A stretch of 64,000 nucleotides of DNA from Podarcis raffonei (GCF_027172205.1 NC_070604.1:3673501-3737500), one strand, 5' to 3'; positions 35,640-48,454 are shown, numbered from the stretch's first letter. Program-made: numbers and translations. Notes: generated by a model not told the origin, from the letters alone.

Positions 35640-37273
35640 AATAATAATAATAATAAAAAATTTTATTTATATCCCGCCCTCCCCAGCCAAAGCCGGGCTC
35701 AGGGCTGCTAACAACAATCAAATAATCAAACAATCAAATAATCCAACATTCTAAAAACATTTCATTATAAAAATTAATTAAAATCAAATTAATGGCAACC
35801 GTTAAGCAAAATTCTGTGCAGGTTGCCAGAGGAGGGGGTCAGGCTGCGCTCTGACCAAAGGCCTGGTGGAACAGCTCTGTCTTGCAGGCCCTGCGGAAAG
35901 ATGTCAGGTCCTGCAGGGCCCTAGTCTCTTGCGACAGAGCGTTCCACCAGATTGGAGCCATGGCTGAGAAAGCCCTGGCTCTAGTTGAGGCCAGCCTAAC
36001 CTCTCTGAGGCCTGGGACCTTCAGGATGTTTTTATTTGCAGACCGTAGGTTCCTCTGTGGGGCATACCAGGAGAGGCGGTCCCGTAGGTACGAGGGTCCT
36101 AGGCCGTATAGGGCTTTAAAGGTTAAAACCAGCACCTTAAACCTGATCCTGTACTCCACCGGGAGCCAGTGCAGCTGGTATAGCACCGGGTGAATGTGAT
36201 CTCGCAGCGAAGACCTCGTAAGGAGTCTCGCTGCAGCATTCTGCACCCGCTGGAGTTTCTGGGTCAGTCTCAAGGGCAGCCCCACGTAGAGTGAGTTACA
36301 ATACAGTGGTGCCTCGCAAGACGAACACCTCGCAAAACGAAAAACTCACAAGACGAAAGAGTTTTCCGTTTTTGAGTCGTTCCGCAAGACGAATTTCCCT
36401 ATGGGCTTGCTTCGCAAGAAGAAAGCCCATAGGGAAATCTCCAGGGACCTCTATTAAATGCTGGCGGTGGGGAGCAAAGCCTTTCACGCCCCTTCGGCCT
36501 TCAGAAGAGGTCCAGGAAGGCCGGCGGGGGCCGAAAGGCTTTGCTCCCCACCGCCAGCATTTTAAAAGCGGTGTGGGATAGCAGGGAAGCGCGCTGCGCT
36601 TTCCCGCTGTCTCGGACCGCTTTTAAAATGTTGGCCGTCGGGAGCAAAGACTTTCGCCCACCGCCGGCCTTCAGAAGAGGTCCTGCCTTCCCGGGATAGC
36701 GGAGAAGCGCAGCGCGTTTCTCCGCTATCCCGGACGGCTTTTGAAGGCAGGCGGGGGGGGGGGAGCAAAGACTTTGGCCCACTGCCTGCCTTCAGAAGAC
36801 CTCCGCTGTCCCGGGGGCTTTTAAAATGCTGGCGGTCGGCAGCAAAGCCCTCCTGTCCCCAGAGCTTGCGGGGCGGGAGGTGGGGAGAAGGGCTTTTCTT
36901 CCCACCGCCAGCCTTCAGAACAGCCTTCTGAAGGCTGGCGGTGGGAAGAAAAGCCCTTGTCCCCCCCCAGCCTTCAGAAGAGGTCAGGGGACAGACTGTC
37001 CCCAGACCTGGTCTGAAGGCGGTTTCCATAGGAACGCATTGATTGATTTTCAATGCATTCCTATGGGAAACCGTGCTTCACAAGACGAAAAACTCGCAAG
37101 AAGAAAAAACTTGCGGAACGAATTAATTTCGTCTTGCGAGGCACCACTGTAATCCAGTCTGGAGGTGACCGTCGCGTGGATCACAGTGGCTAGGTCAGGG
37201 CGAGAGAGGTAAGGAGCCAACTGCTTAGCTTGGCGGAGATGGAAAAATGCCGCCTTTGTTATAGCTGTAATCT
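35640..37273 (-). mobile_element. L2-type LINE 3' portion, split by a MITE
   Basis: Minus-strand ORF (35839-36285) LQRVQNAAARLLTRSSLRDH, HWLPVEYRIRFKVL, APIWWNALSQETR is the C-terminus of L2 ORF2; (TTA)n tail at 35640. The 5' part continues at 37152-37273 beyond the MITE. Flanked by 24-base duplicates (35616-35639, 37274-37297) differing at one base. Confidence 0.85.
36304..37149. mobile_element. Large TA-type MITE with internal palindromes
   Basis: Ends CAGTGGTGCCTCGCAAGACG and CGTCTTGCGAGGCACCACTG, flanked by TA. The 846-base interior is GC-rich and built of repeated CTTCAGAAGAGGTC-like and GGCTGGCGGTGGG units in both orientations. No transposase. Inserted into an L2 copy. Confidence 0.75.
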
Positions 37274-38110
37274 GAATGGTTGAAGGCACTGCGTCATTAC
37301 AGATTGCACAGATTGCGGTATGTAACCACAAGCTGTTTAGAAAACCCAATGTATCAACACCCCATTTCATTTGCATAGGTTACAAAAGTTAAGGGGTGTG
37401 GTTGAATCAGATAACTGGTGTGCCTGCCTTTACTCTTGATTTAGAAGATCTGAGGATTTTTAATGTTGGATGTGTTAACATTCATGGATAAAGTCTTTTT
37501 AGGTAGCATTGCATAATAATGGCTACCATTTCTTTTGATACAAAATTGTGTACTTCCTATAACAGACAAATTTTTCTTGAAAAGCTAAGAAAACTCTATA
37601 AAGAACCAGTGCTTTTTTCCTTAAAAATGTTTAGGGGTACTCTCATTTTCCTACTCATATCGAAATAGTGCCCCTCAAAGAAGCCAAGCTTAAATTCACA
37701 AAATGTTTAGGGGTATGCATACCCCTGCACCCCTCCCCCTGGAAAAAGCACTGTAAATAACTAAATATGAACTGTTCTTTTCAGGGATGCAGATTAACCA
37801 TAAAATTCTGCTGCTATCTGTAAAGGTTGCTAACAGCCTGGAATCACACATTTTTTTCCAAGAGGAGATGAGACAACAATTAACGCATCAAATATTAATG
37901 GTTTTCTGTCAAAATATGCTAAAACATTTGCCACAGGATTAATACAGAATTGAATCTCCCCTTCGCCCACAATATGATTTGAAGACATTCTTTGTACTTG
38001 AAGGAGGAAGAGGAGGATGTGATTAGATCACAGGAGCATCATGATGGTGGGCAAATGTCATTTCATGTATTTTTTTCAGTACCTGAAAATTCAGTGTGGA
38101 TACTAATCAC

Positions 38111-38152
38111 TATGATGATGATGATGATGATGATGACGACGACGACGATGAT
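38111..38152. repeat. (GAT/GAC)n microsatellite
   Basis: Tandem ATG/ACG triplets in the spacer between copies B and C. Confidence 0.95.
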
Positions 38153-39021
38153 TTTAAGTACTTTATTATGGTCATAGACCAGCATAAGCAAAACATCTAA
38201 ATAAATAGCATAACAGTATGAATCTAAATGAATAATTATTAAATAAATCTGAGCAAGAACCGAATGTAGATTTAAACAAATACATAGAATACTTAATTAA
38301 GCAAAGATAATGGGTGTGTAAAAGTTTATAAGAAAAATTAAAAGATCAGTTTACAGTTATATGGGATGGGCTTCAGAAGTGCGGATCTAACAATATGGGC
38401 CTTCAGTTTAGGATTTAATTGTAGCATAGACCATTCTTCATTGAATAATCATTATTACCTGTGTGTCTAGAAAAATGTGCAATTCTTTACATTACCTTTT
38501 GACATGGTTTTCTTCTGAAATAATAATTGTCTCTATTCCCCAGCACTCCTATGACATGCAGAAATTAGTTTTATTGCCTATTTCCGGTCATGAATGTACG
38601 GTTTCAGTGCTAAGCACCAATTTGAGAGTAAACCACATTGAGCATAGCGGATCTTGCTTCTCAGTCACAATTGTCTGCATAGGTTGCAGTCCTGGGACTC
38701 TCCAGAGCAGTTTCTCCTATGTCTGTCTGATATTTCCTGGTCTGCAGTAGAACACAGGTGACACCACAGATTAAACTAGCTGGTTTGGTTGTTTCTTTAA
38801 TGGCATCATTGTTCCCTGGTGCCTGCTAATTATATTGGAAGTAAAGCTCCCATTTGAGCCAATGGAAGCAGGTGTCAGTCACCCAATCTGGATCAGGACT
38901 GTAGCAAGGGAAGGGTTAAGGCTCTCCTGATAATAGTTGGACTCTGCTTGCTGTTAACTACTTAAACTATTTATGCACTGCTGAAGTGATAGGAAATGTT
39001 CTGGTGTCCCTCATTTGCTGA

Positions 39022-39424
39022 TCATAGAATCATAGAATCGTAGAGGTGGAAGAGACCACAAGGGCCATCGAGTCCAACCCCCTGCCAAGCAGGAAACACC
39101 ATCAGAGCACTCCTGACATATGGTTGTCAAGCCTCTGCTTAAAGACCTCCAAAGAAGGAGACTCCACCACACTCCTTGGCAGCAAATCCCACTGTCAAAC
39201 AGCTCTTACTGTCAGGAAGTTCTTCCTAATGTTTAGGTGGAATCTTCTTTCCTGCAGTTTGGATCCATTGCTCCGTGTCCGCTTCTCTGGAGCAGCAGAA
39301 AACAACCTTTCTCCCTCCTCTATGTGACATCCTTTTATATATTTGAACATGGCTATCATATCACCCCTTAACCTCCTCTTCTCCAGGCTAAACATGCCCA
39401 GCTCCCTTAGCAGCTCGTATCTCT
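39022..39424 (-). mobile_element. CR1 LINE 3' end, young
   Basis: Minus-strand frame (39195-39395) [20 protein letters not shown] matches the end of the CR1 at 40842-43557 almost exactly, ending in CR1-type (TCTATGAT)n. It is inverted relative to that element and 1.4 kb away. Confidence 0.9.
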
Positions 39425-39729
39425 TTATGCAGTGATGTCACACAGCTGATTTTTCCAGAGGTGGTGTTGATGATGGCATACTGAGTGGCATTCCAGCATT
39501 CAGTGATTGCTTCTGTCCACTTAGCATCCTGACATAATTGCTGCACATACGTTCTGCTGCATGTGCTTCTGGAATCTGCTGAAGCAGAGTAGGGATTCAT
39601 GGGAGCATGAGGATGTATCAGGAAAAGCAAAATACAGTGACTTATACTGTGTTACATGTCCTTTCTGGATTGTGGCAAGTCATAATGTTCAAAACTAAAT
39701 GTTCCTATTCAAATGTTCTTCTAGAACAA

Positions 39730-40830
39730 GGGATGCCATGACTTTCTTTGTGCTGGATTTTTTTTTTAAAGCACTGAGCCAATAATATGTCGTAATACGT
39801 TTTCATATCTCGCATATTATCTTAAGGTTTGGCCTCTCATTCTGGTTTTCTTACACAAGATGCATTGGTGTGGGAAATGGGTAGAAAATGGGAGCAGGCT
39901 CAAATACTTTGTCAGTGTGATGGAGTCATGGCTCTGGTTGGTGGTCTCATTGCCCACAGACCTTCATCTTTCCCTCCTTCAGAAGAATAACCTGGCCACT
40001 GACAAGTGAGTGGGGAAATGGAGGTTATTGTAGAGGTGAAGTACAATTGTGGCCTTGTGTGCATATTATATCCCTGGATGGGTGAGTCTATGAACCAGCC
40101 CATTGTCTGTGAACTGGCCCATTGTGAATTGAGTCCACATAGTGGCCCATTGTGTTACTTTTGGTTATGACAGATATTAGCAATGAACTTTTCAGTGCAA
40201 ATTAAGTTGTTCCCATAAATATGTTTCTAAGAAGGGCTCTTCCCAATGTTCTAGCATCTCGAATTCAGGGTTAATTAAGGTGACTTACACAACCACTTTC
40301 TCCACCATGAATTGATTATTTAAATGCATCTTATAGCAGATATCCATATGTATCCCAGTCTTGTGAGTGGTCCAGCTTTCTTACCTGAAAGATTTTAGAA
40401 CAGCTGTATTTGGAAAGTTAAACCAAAATCTCTTCTTTTCTTAGTGGTATTTCAGCTTGGATGAATATTTTCTAGCTTGCCCACCAGAGTGGCAACTCAG
40501 TTTGGGTGGAAAGTAGAAGAGAAGAAGAGGAGTTTGGATTTGATATTCTGCTTTATCACACCCTGGGGAGTCTCAAAGCAGCTAACAATCTCCTTCCCTT
40601 CCTCTCCCACAACAAACACTCTGTGAGGCTGAGAGACTTCAGAGAAGTGTGACTGGCCCAAGGTCACCCAGCAGCTTCATGTGGAGGAGCAGGGACGCGA
40701 ACCTGGTTCACCAGATTACAAGTCTACCGCTCCTAACCACTGCACCAGACTGGTAATGTATTATAGAATGATTCTAAGCCTCTCACTCCCTCTGGGAACA
40801 AGTGGTCCTGGGGTCATATTGGCAGACCCA
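39730..40830. repeat. Duplicated spacer block (partner 57963-58790)
   Basis: From GGGATGCCATGACTTTC onward this block matches 57963-58790 with few differences, except for the CORE-SINE at 40524-40754, which is missing there. A more diverged relative lies upstream of copy A (about 16440-16930). It marks the 5'-flank part of the CRISP duplication unit. Confidence 0.75.
40524..40754 (-). mobile_element. CORE/MIR-type SINE
   Basis: Same family as 27138-27374; absent from the duplicated block at 58.7 kb, so it was gained after duplication or removed by conversion. Confidence 0.75.
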
Positions 40831-40841
40831 CACTGGATTTA

Positions 40842-43557
40842 TTTCTATTTCTATTTCAGAGAAACAGACCAGACAAGAAAGGAGGAGGAGTGGCGTTATA
40901 TGTCAGGGATGTGTATACCTGTGAAGAGATCCAAGATTTAGAACCTCAAAGCCAAAGTGAGAGCATTTGGGTCAAAATTAAGGGAGAGAAGAATAACAGT
41001 GACCTCATTGTGGGAGTTTACTATAGATCCCCAAGCCAAACGGAGGACATAGATGATGCCTTCCTGGAACAGATGGCCAAGCATGCAAAAGGAAGGGAGA
41101 TAGTAGTAATGGGGGACTTCAATTACCCGGATATTTGTTGGATGTCAAACTCAGCCAAGAGCATAAGGTCAAACAGATTCCTCACTGGCCTTGCAGACAA
41201 CTTCATTGTCCAGAAAGTGGGAGAAGCTACAAGAGGAACAGCCATTTTAGATCTGGTCCTAACCAATGTTGATGACCTGGTTAGTGGGGTAGAAGTGGAA
41301 GGATCATTAGGCGCGAGTGATCATGCTCTTCTGAAGTTTACTATACAGCGGAAAGGAGCAGCCAAGCATACTAGGACTCAATTTCTCGACTTTAAGAAAG
41401 CCGACTTCATAAAACTTAGGGAAGTGCTGGGTGAGATCCCATGGACAGTAATACTAAAAGGAAAGGGAGTTCATGATGGCTGGGAGTTTGTTAAGAGGGA
41501 GATAGTAAAAGCACAACTTCAGGCAATACCAATGAGACGGAAACATGGAAGGTGCCTAAAGAAGCCAGGGTGGCTATCTAAAGAACTTTTAACTGAGCTA
41601 AGATTAAAAAAGGATGTGTACAAAAAATGGAAAAGGGGGGAAACCACCAAAGAGGAATTCAAACAAATAGCCAGCACGTGTAGACACAAAGTCAGAAAAG
41701 CTAAAGCACAGAATGAACTCAGGCTTGCTAGAGAGGTTAAAAGCAACAAAAAAGGCTTTTATGGGTATGTTCGTAGCAAAAGGAAGAACAAAGAAACAGT
41801 GGGGTCACTCAGAGGAGAAGATGGTGAAATGCAAACAGGGGACACAGAAAGGGCTGAACTCCTCAATGCCTTCTTTGCCTCAGTCTTCTCCGATAAAGAA
41901 AACAATGCCCGACCTGAAGAATTTGGAGCAAATGATTCAGCAGAGGAAACACAGCCCAGAATAACTAAGGAGATAGTACAAGAATACTTGGCTAGTCTAG
42001 ATGTATTCAAGTCTCCAGGGCCAGATGAACTGCATCCAAGAGTATTAAAAGAACTGGCAGATGTGATTTCAGAACCACTGGCAGTCATCTTTGAGAATTC
42101 CTGGAGAACAGGCGAAGTCCCGGCAGACTGGAGGAGGGCAAATGTTGTCCCTATTTTTAAAAAGGGGAAAAGAGAGGACCCAAATAATTACCGCCCAGTC
42201 AGTCTGACATCAATACCAGGGAAGATTCTGGAGCAGATCATTAAGCAAACAGTCTGTGAGCACCTGGAAAGGAATGCTGTGATCACCAATAGTCAGCATG
42301 GATTTCTGAAAAATAAGTCATGTCAGACTAACCTGATCTCGTTTTTTGACAGAATTACAAGCCTGGTAGATGAAGGGAACGCAGTGGATGTAGCCTACCT
42401 TGATTTCAGCAAGGCATTTGACAAGGTGCCCCATGATATTCTTGTAAAGAAGCTGGTAAAATGCGGTCTTGACTATGCTACCACTCAGTGGATTTGTAAC
42501 TGGCTGACTGACCGAACCCAAAGGGTGCTCATCAATGGTTCCTCTTCATCCTGGAGAAGAGTGACTAGTGGGGTGCCACAGGGTTCTGTCTTGGGCCCGG
42601 TCTTATTCAACATCTTTATCAACGACTTGGATGATGGACTCAAGGGCATCCTGATCAAATTTGCAGATGACACCAAACTGGGAGGGGTGGCTAACACCCC
42701 AGAGGACAGGAACACACTTCAAAACGACCTTGACAGATTAGAGAACTGGGCCAAAACAAACAAGATGAATTTTAACAGGGAGAAATGTAAAGTATTGCAC
42801 TTGGGCAAAAAAAATGAGAGGCACAAATACAAGATGGGTGACACCTGGCTTGAGAGCACTACATGTGAAAAGGATCTAGGAGTCTTGGTTGACCACAAAC
42901 TTGACATGAGCCAACAGTGTGACGCGGCAGCTAAAAAAGCCAATGCAATTCTGGGCTGCATCAATAGGAGTATAGCATCTAGATCAAGGGAAGTAATAGT
43001 GCCACTGTATTCTGCTCTGGTCAGACCTCACCTGGAGTACTGTGTCCAGTTCTGGGCACCACAGTTCAAGAAGGACATTGACAAACTGGAACGTGTCCAG
43101 AGGAGGGCAACCAAAATGGTCAAAGGCCTGGAAACGATGCCTTATGAGGAACGGCTAAGGGAGCTGGGCATGTTTAGCCTGGAGAAGAGGAGGCTAAGGG
43201 GTGATATGATAGCCATGTTCAAATATATAAAAGGATGTCACATAGAGGAGGGAGAAAGGTTGTTTTCTGCTGCTCCAGAGAAGCGGACACGGAGCAATGG
43301 ATCCAAACTACAAGAAAGAAGATTCCACCTAAACATTAGGAAGAACTTCCTGACAATAAGAGCTGTTCGACAGTGGAATTTGCTGCCAAGGAGTGTGGTG
43401 GAGTCTCCTTCTTTGGAGGTCTTTAAGCAAAGGCTTGACAACCATATGTCAGGAGTGCTCTGATGGTGTTTCCTGCTTGGCAGGGGGTTGGACTCGATGG
43501 CCCTTGTGGTCTCTTCCAACTCTATGATTCTATGATTCTATGATTCTATGATTCTAT
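40842..43557 (+). mobile_element. CR1 LINE, 5'-truncated, open ORF2 of more than 850 codons
   Basis: Open frame through 43463 without interruption, entering from the truncated 5' side ([17 protein letters not shown]). Endonuclease part: [13 protein letters not shown] and [10 protein letters not shown]. Reverse transcriptase: [49 protein letters not shown] and catalytic FADDTKL. C-terminal [11 protein letters not shown] region. 3' end is (ATTCTATG)n. Target duplicates GGATTTA at 40835-40841 and 43558-43564. The N-terminal part of the endonuclease and ORF1 are missing, so it cannot move alone. Very young. Confidence 0.95.
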
Positions 43558-43564
43558 GGATTTA

Positions 43565-44257
43565 GAGTAAGTTTACTCTTGTCAGCACTGTTTACAGGGT
43601 TTTTGGGAGGGCACTTTGCACCTCTCTGGCTTCCTGGTATCTATTGTGACTCATAGGCAGCCAGAGCAGGCTGGAAGGGCAATGTCAAGGTCCCTAAAGC
43701 CACAGCCAAGCACCACTTTCAATGCCCACCTTGTCTTCAGCTGAAGAAAGGCCTCGATGGTCAGCTAATTCAGGCTTGCTTTGGCAGGCTGGAGAATGCT
43801 GAGGCTGAGAAGGTGGCCCTCGAAGAAGGCCAAGTCTACTGTGTATGGCCCTTGGATTCAGGGAAGCTGGCCTAGCATGGAATCTCCAACTCTGTTGACA
43901 CCTGCCAGGGCTTGAAATGCTAGTCCAGCCTCTGATTCAGGTGTGGGTCCCTTCCCTGGAGAAGTTTCCCCATTTCAGAAATGGGATTGCCCTGTCTGGG
44001 GTCCCTAACCACATGGAGTTTTCCACATTGGGGGCCCAGCCAGTCTTCTGTGGTTGCTAGACAGACTTCACTGTTTTTGTGTTTTTGTGGACCCTTTCTC
44101 CTTTCTTGGAAGGGAGTATGGGCAGAAGGAGATGATGTGGACCTGATATTGGAATATTGTGTACAGAGCCTATTCTGAGTTTGTGGGCAGAGAATGGCTG
44201 GAATATGAAGAGGCTTTTTGTATTAGGGCTGCCTTTGAGTGTTTCCTACTATGGCAT
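43565..44257. other. Spacer with no recognised feature
   Basis: No gene, RNA or clear repeat recognised between the CR1 and the next SINE. Confidence 0.4.
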
Positions 44258-44270
44258 AAGGAGGAGGTGG

Positions 44271-44952
44271 GGATGTGGGTGGCGTTGTGGTCTAAACCAC
44301 CGAGCCTCTTGGACTTGCCGATCAGAAGATTGGCAGGTCAAATCCCCGTAACGGAGTGAGCTCCCGTTGCTCTGTCGCAGCTCCTGCCAACCCAGCAGTT
44401 CAAAAGCACACGAGTGCAAGTAGGTACCGCTGTGGCGGGAAGGTAAATGCCATTTCTGTGCACTCTGGTTTTTGTCACGGTGTTCCGTTGCACCAGAAGT
44501 GGTTTAGTCATGCTGGCCACATGACCCAGAAAGCGGTTCCCGAGGCCTGAAAGCAAGATCAGGGCTTTTTTGGCCATGGCCCTGATCTGGTGGAACGTTC
44601 TGTCACAAAAGACTAGGGCCCTGCGGGACTTGACATCTTTCCGCAGGGCCTGCAAGACAGAGCTGTTCCACCAGGCCTTTGGCCAAGGCACAGCCTGACT
44701 CCCTCCTTTGGCAATCCTCACAGAACTTCTAGCCCAATGGTTTCCATTAATTTGATTGGAATTAATTTTATAATGAAATGATTTTAGAATGTTTTATCGT
44801 TTTACTGTTGTTAGCCGCTCTGAGCCTGGCTTCGGCTGGGGAGGGCGGGATATAAATAAATTTATGATCATGATGATGATGAGTGCTGCAACCCCATAGT
44901 TGCCTTTGACTGGACTTAACCGTCCAGGGGTCCTTTACCTTTTTTTACCTTT
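44271..44952 (+). mobile_element. Sauria-type SINE split by an L2 insertion
   Basis: SINE head and body at 44271-44559 (GTGGGTGGCGTTGTGGTC; CATGACCCAGAAAGC), tail at 44881-44952 (GGACTTAACCGTCCAGGGGT). Imperfect AAGGAGGTGG-type duplicates lie at 44258-44270 and 44953-44965. Confidence 0.8.
44560..44880 (+). mobile_element. L2-type LINE 3' fragment nested in a SINE
   Basis: Encodes MALIWWNVLSQ-like and DLTSFRRACKTELFHQAFG sequence of L2 ORF2, then a GCTCTGAGCCTGGCTTCGGC tail and (ATG)n. Same family as 35640-37273. Confidence 0.8.
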
Positions 44953-44965
44953 AAGAAGGAGGTGG

Positions 44966-46820
44966 ACCTATGGCTCACTCTTATCTGATCTGTAGGGACA
45001 GGACTGATAATGGCCATCTTCTGGCTAGGCAGGTTGCTCTTCCTTCACGTTCCCACAGGGTAGGAGGGGGGTTCAACCTTGTTTGCTTTGCTGGGAGTAC
45101 AGTTAATGTGGTATCTGCTGAATCCATGATGGTTCATACCACTCAGTTTCCCCAAATTAATCTGGACATCACAAATTCACAGAAACCTGCCCAGAGGTTG
45201 TTTGAAATCTGTGATGTTCTGATTGTGCGACCTAGCCACCGCCACCTCTTCCAGGGTGGCCGGAGCAGCCTCCATCATAGGCTCCTCCACCGCTGTGGCT
45301 GATATCTGCCGCATCCATATTCATAGAAGTGGGCGCAACACATCCAAAAGCACACTTCTGGACGTAGGTGTCTCACTTCTGGTCGCCGTGTCAAGGCTGA
45401 GTAGGCTGCAAGAAGCCTGAGGCCCAGCCACCGCGGCACTGGAGAAAGAGCCAGCAGAGCGAAGTGTTGCGGTGGTGGGGGAGAGCATGTGGTTGGGGGG
45501 GGGAGCGGGAGAAAGAGTGTGTGGATGTTGCGCTTTCCCTCCCAAGCTCCATCTCGGCATGGGGGGGGGGTGGTCCTCATCCCTTCACGACTTGTCCCTG
45601 AGAAAGGTTCTGCTAAGGTGGTTTCTGGGATTCCCAGGGTAAGACGCTGGGACCATCAAGCACTATTCCTGGGAAAGGGCCCCAGCTCAATCAGTGCACC
45701 AGCTTTGTGACATCTGATGGAAAATTACCCCCCTCCCCAAAGACAGACACCCTATATCTTAAGGAAGGGTTTTTTAAAGTTTTGCATCCCCTGTGTTGGT
45801 CCATACTCCCCCCTTACTTTCACTCGTGATTCAAAGTTAATGGTGGGGAGGAAGTCGTTAGTGTCTTAGCCTTTGTTTTTGACAGATCACTGAATTGGAT
45901 CAGAGTGGGCACATATCATGGTATATGGCCTAGTGTGGGATTCTAGGCAGATCACCAAGTGGCAAAGCCAAACATTGGGACCAAGCTGTGCCTTAGGCAG
46001 TGGGCTTCGGCTGGATTGCCATGGCATGCATTGGGACAGGTTGCTCCCGACCCTGTTCCAGCAAGGGTGTGTGTGCCCCCCATGCATGTTTTGGTTGCCC
46101 ATCTGGGCTTGTGGGATCACCAGCCTCATAGAACCAACATGCTTAAGTCCACTTGATGCATGAAGGGGTTAATGGCATAGAGTAAGCTGTCCTGCCAGGC
46201 TTAGCTAGGCCACTCCTCACCTTGGGAGGAGGGGAATCAAACCTATTGTTGTACCTCAGTCTATCTGAGAAGCTCAGTGTGTAAAGAGGTCTGAGCTAGT
46301 TGCTCCAAGCACCGATCTTGTCTTCAATGCTATTCAACACCCATACGGTCACTATGCGTTTTTGGAGCTGTGCCTGGATGCAGTGGTGAACGAGGATCTA
46401 TAAATTGACCTTGAATCCTGGAAAGATGGACTTAGCAATGTCACCTTAGCAACAAAAGAAACCTAAGAACACCATTTGCTTCTCATCTCCCATTCCTGGT
46501 AATGTAACAACTAATATTTTTATTTTAAAAACTGCGGAATGCTATAAGTCTGAGAGTCCCCCTACAGAGCACTGGGTGGAGGGACTGAGCGTAAAGAGGA
46601 ATGAGAAATCGTCCCACTCCCAAATTAACTTAATTCACCCATAGTTCATCCAGCAATTATGGTAGCAACTTTCTGCGGTCATTCAGAGATTTTTGTTCAA
46701 ATGCACTAGTTGATTCCAAGCACTGGGGATACCAGGACCATTGTGCACATGTGTTGCTGCGGAGGTTTTTGGGTTGCTATGTATTGCAAAATTGCTTCAG
46801 CTGCAGGATGAGCCTAGGAT
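44966..46820. other. Spacer with no recognised feature
   Basis: Downstream of copy C. G-rich runs near 45495 and 45560 and scattered short open frames, none with supporting context. Confidence 0.4.
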
Positions 46821-48454
46821 CCAAACTGTGTTATGTCAGTGTGAGCCCAGGTGGAGCAGCTGTGGGTTAGTTGCACTTCATTTCATTACGTTTGTCCCCC
46901 TTCCATTCCAGGCTTCCTGTATCCGCATTTACTCAGCCATACATTGCATCCCTCTTGAGATCTTTTGCAGGTGTGCATCTGTGTGCCTTCTATTTCTCCT
47001 GTGACTCTTTAGACCCTACCCCCCAACTCCCCACCCCCCCATTAGGCAAAAAGAAAGAATGAAAACATCCATACATGCAAGACTTTTTATGAGTTTTCAG
47101 TTTCAAAAACATGTTAAAAAAATTCATTTAGACGGGATCTGTCAGAAGAAACTGGAGGATTGTATGATTTAAGTGAGAATGCAGAGTTCAGCGAAGATGA
47201 TGAACGCCCCAAGAGGGACCTCCTATGTTATTTCGGAGGGGGGGGGGCACTTGCAAGAAGCGACACACTCTTGCATAATTTCCTATTTATTGCATCCTTG
47301 TGATTTCACTACAGCTTCACAGGTGATGTTCTTATCTCTATATTTTCAATGATTGGCTAAAAATGAAAAGGACAAGAACACATCAGAGTTAACACCTCCA
47401 AGGATTCAAACTCCAGGGACTTTTTCATTTTTAGTTGACATAGTGGAGTTTAAGATCAAAACTGAAAGTGATTTAAAAGAAAAAGAAGAACATGTAAAAC
47501 ATTATTTAGCAGTTTGTTTTAATGAATGTAGGAACTGAATTAGTAATTAGTTTAGCAATCCTGGCTGTAACCCAGAATAAATTGGGCATGTTTTTAAGGG
47601 TGGATGTGCAGGTCATGAGAACATTTACATAGACATCCTGCAGCCACCTACAGAATAAGGAAGGTTATGGGGTCTACAATCTTGTGCACATCTACTCAGG
47701 AATAACCTCCCATCAAATTTACTGGGACCCATTCTTATTGAATGCCCTTTCTAAAGTGCAAAAAGGCATTATGATAATATTTGAAGTTATTTCTACTCAC
47801 TGCATAATCCATTGTCGCATGAGCCACGGCAGTCCCCACAAGGTGACCCAGACTTATATGGGGTTTGAAGTGATCCCATCATGTTCCCTCTGGAATGATA
47901 AATAAGATAAATAAGAAGTAAACAAACAGGGATACATTTGTGCTTTCTGTTCTCAATTAGAAAAGTATTTGTGCATATTTTTTAGAAAGTTCCTTTAGTC
48001 TACTGTTGTATTAACCTTTTGTGTGCTGTAAGTTGTTCTTAATTTTTCCTTAATTTTATTGTTCAAACTGCTTGGATGTTTTTTGACAAGCACTGCATAC
48101 ATTTTTGAAATGAATGTGAGGAATAGGGTTGCACGCTGGATTTTGCTGAAGCTCCAAGCCTAAAATGAATTGAGCTCATTCAGGTGGATTGGGGCTTTGG
48201 CTGAGTCGGGTGGAGACAAGGCCAAACAGGGTCAGCCTCCCAGAGCGACTGGGAAGCTGGGAGAAGGAGACCTCTTCCCTGCAAGGTAAGACAGCCATGC
48301 GGTGAAGCTGAGCAGGACTGAACCCTCCTGCCTCTGCAATGCAGCTGCCAGGGTGTGATGCAGAGAGAAGGAGGGGCAGCAGCTCCTTCTGCCCCCCAAA
48401 TATATTGGCTTATTGTTCTAGTCAGATGCAGGAAAAAGGAGACTGGCCAACTCA

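Noticed and set aside
39912-40103. 63-codon frame conserved with 58147-58338
   Set aside because: The whole spacer block is nearly identical, so conservation reflects duplication and not coding constraint.
40681-40941. 86-codon frame before the CR1
   Set aside because: Starts in a SINE and runs into the CR1 in the wrong frame.
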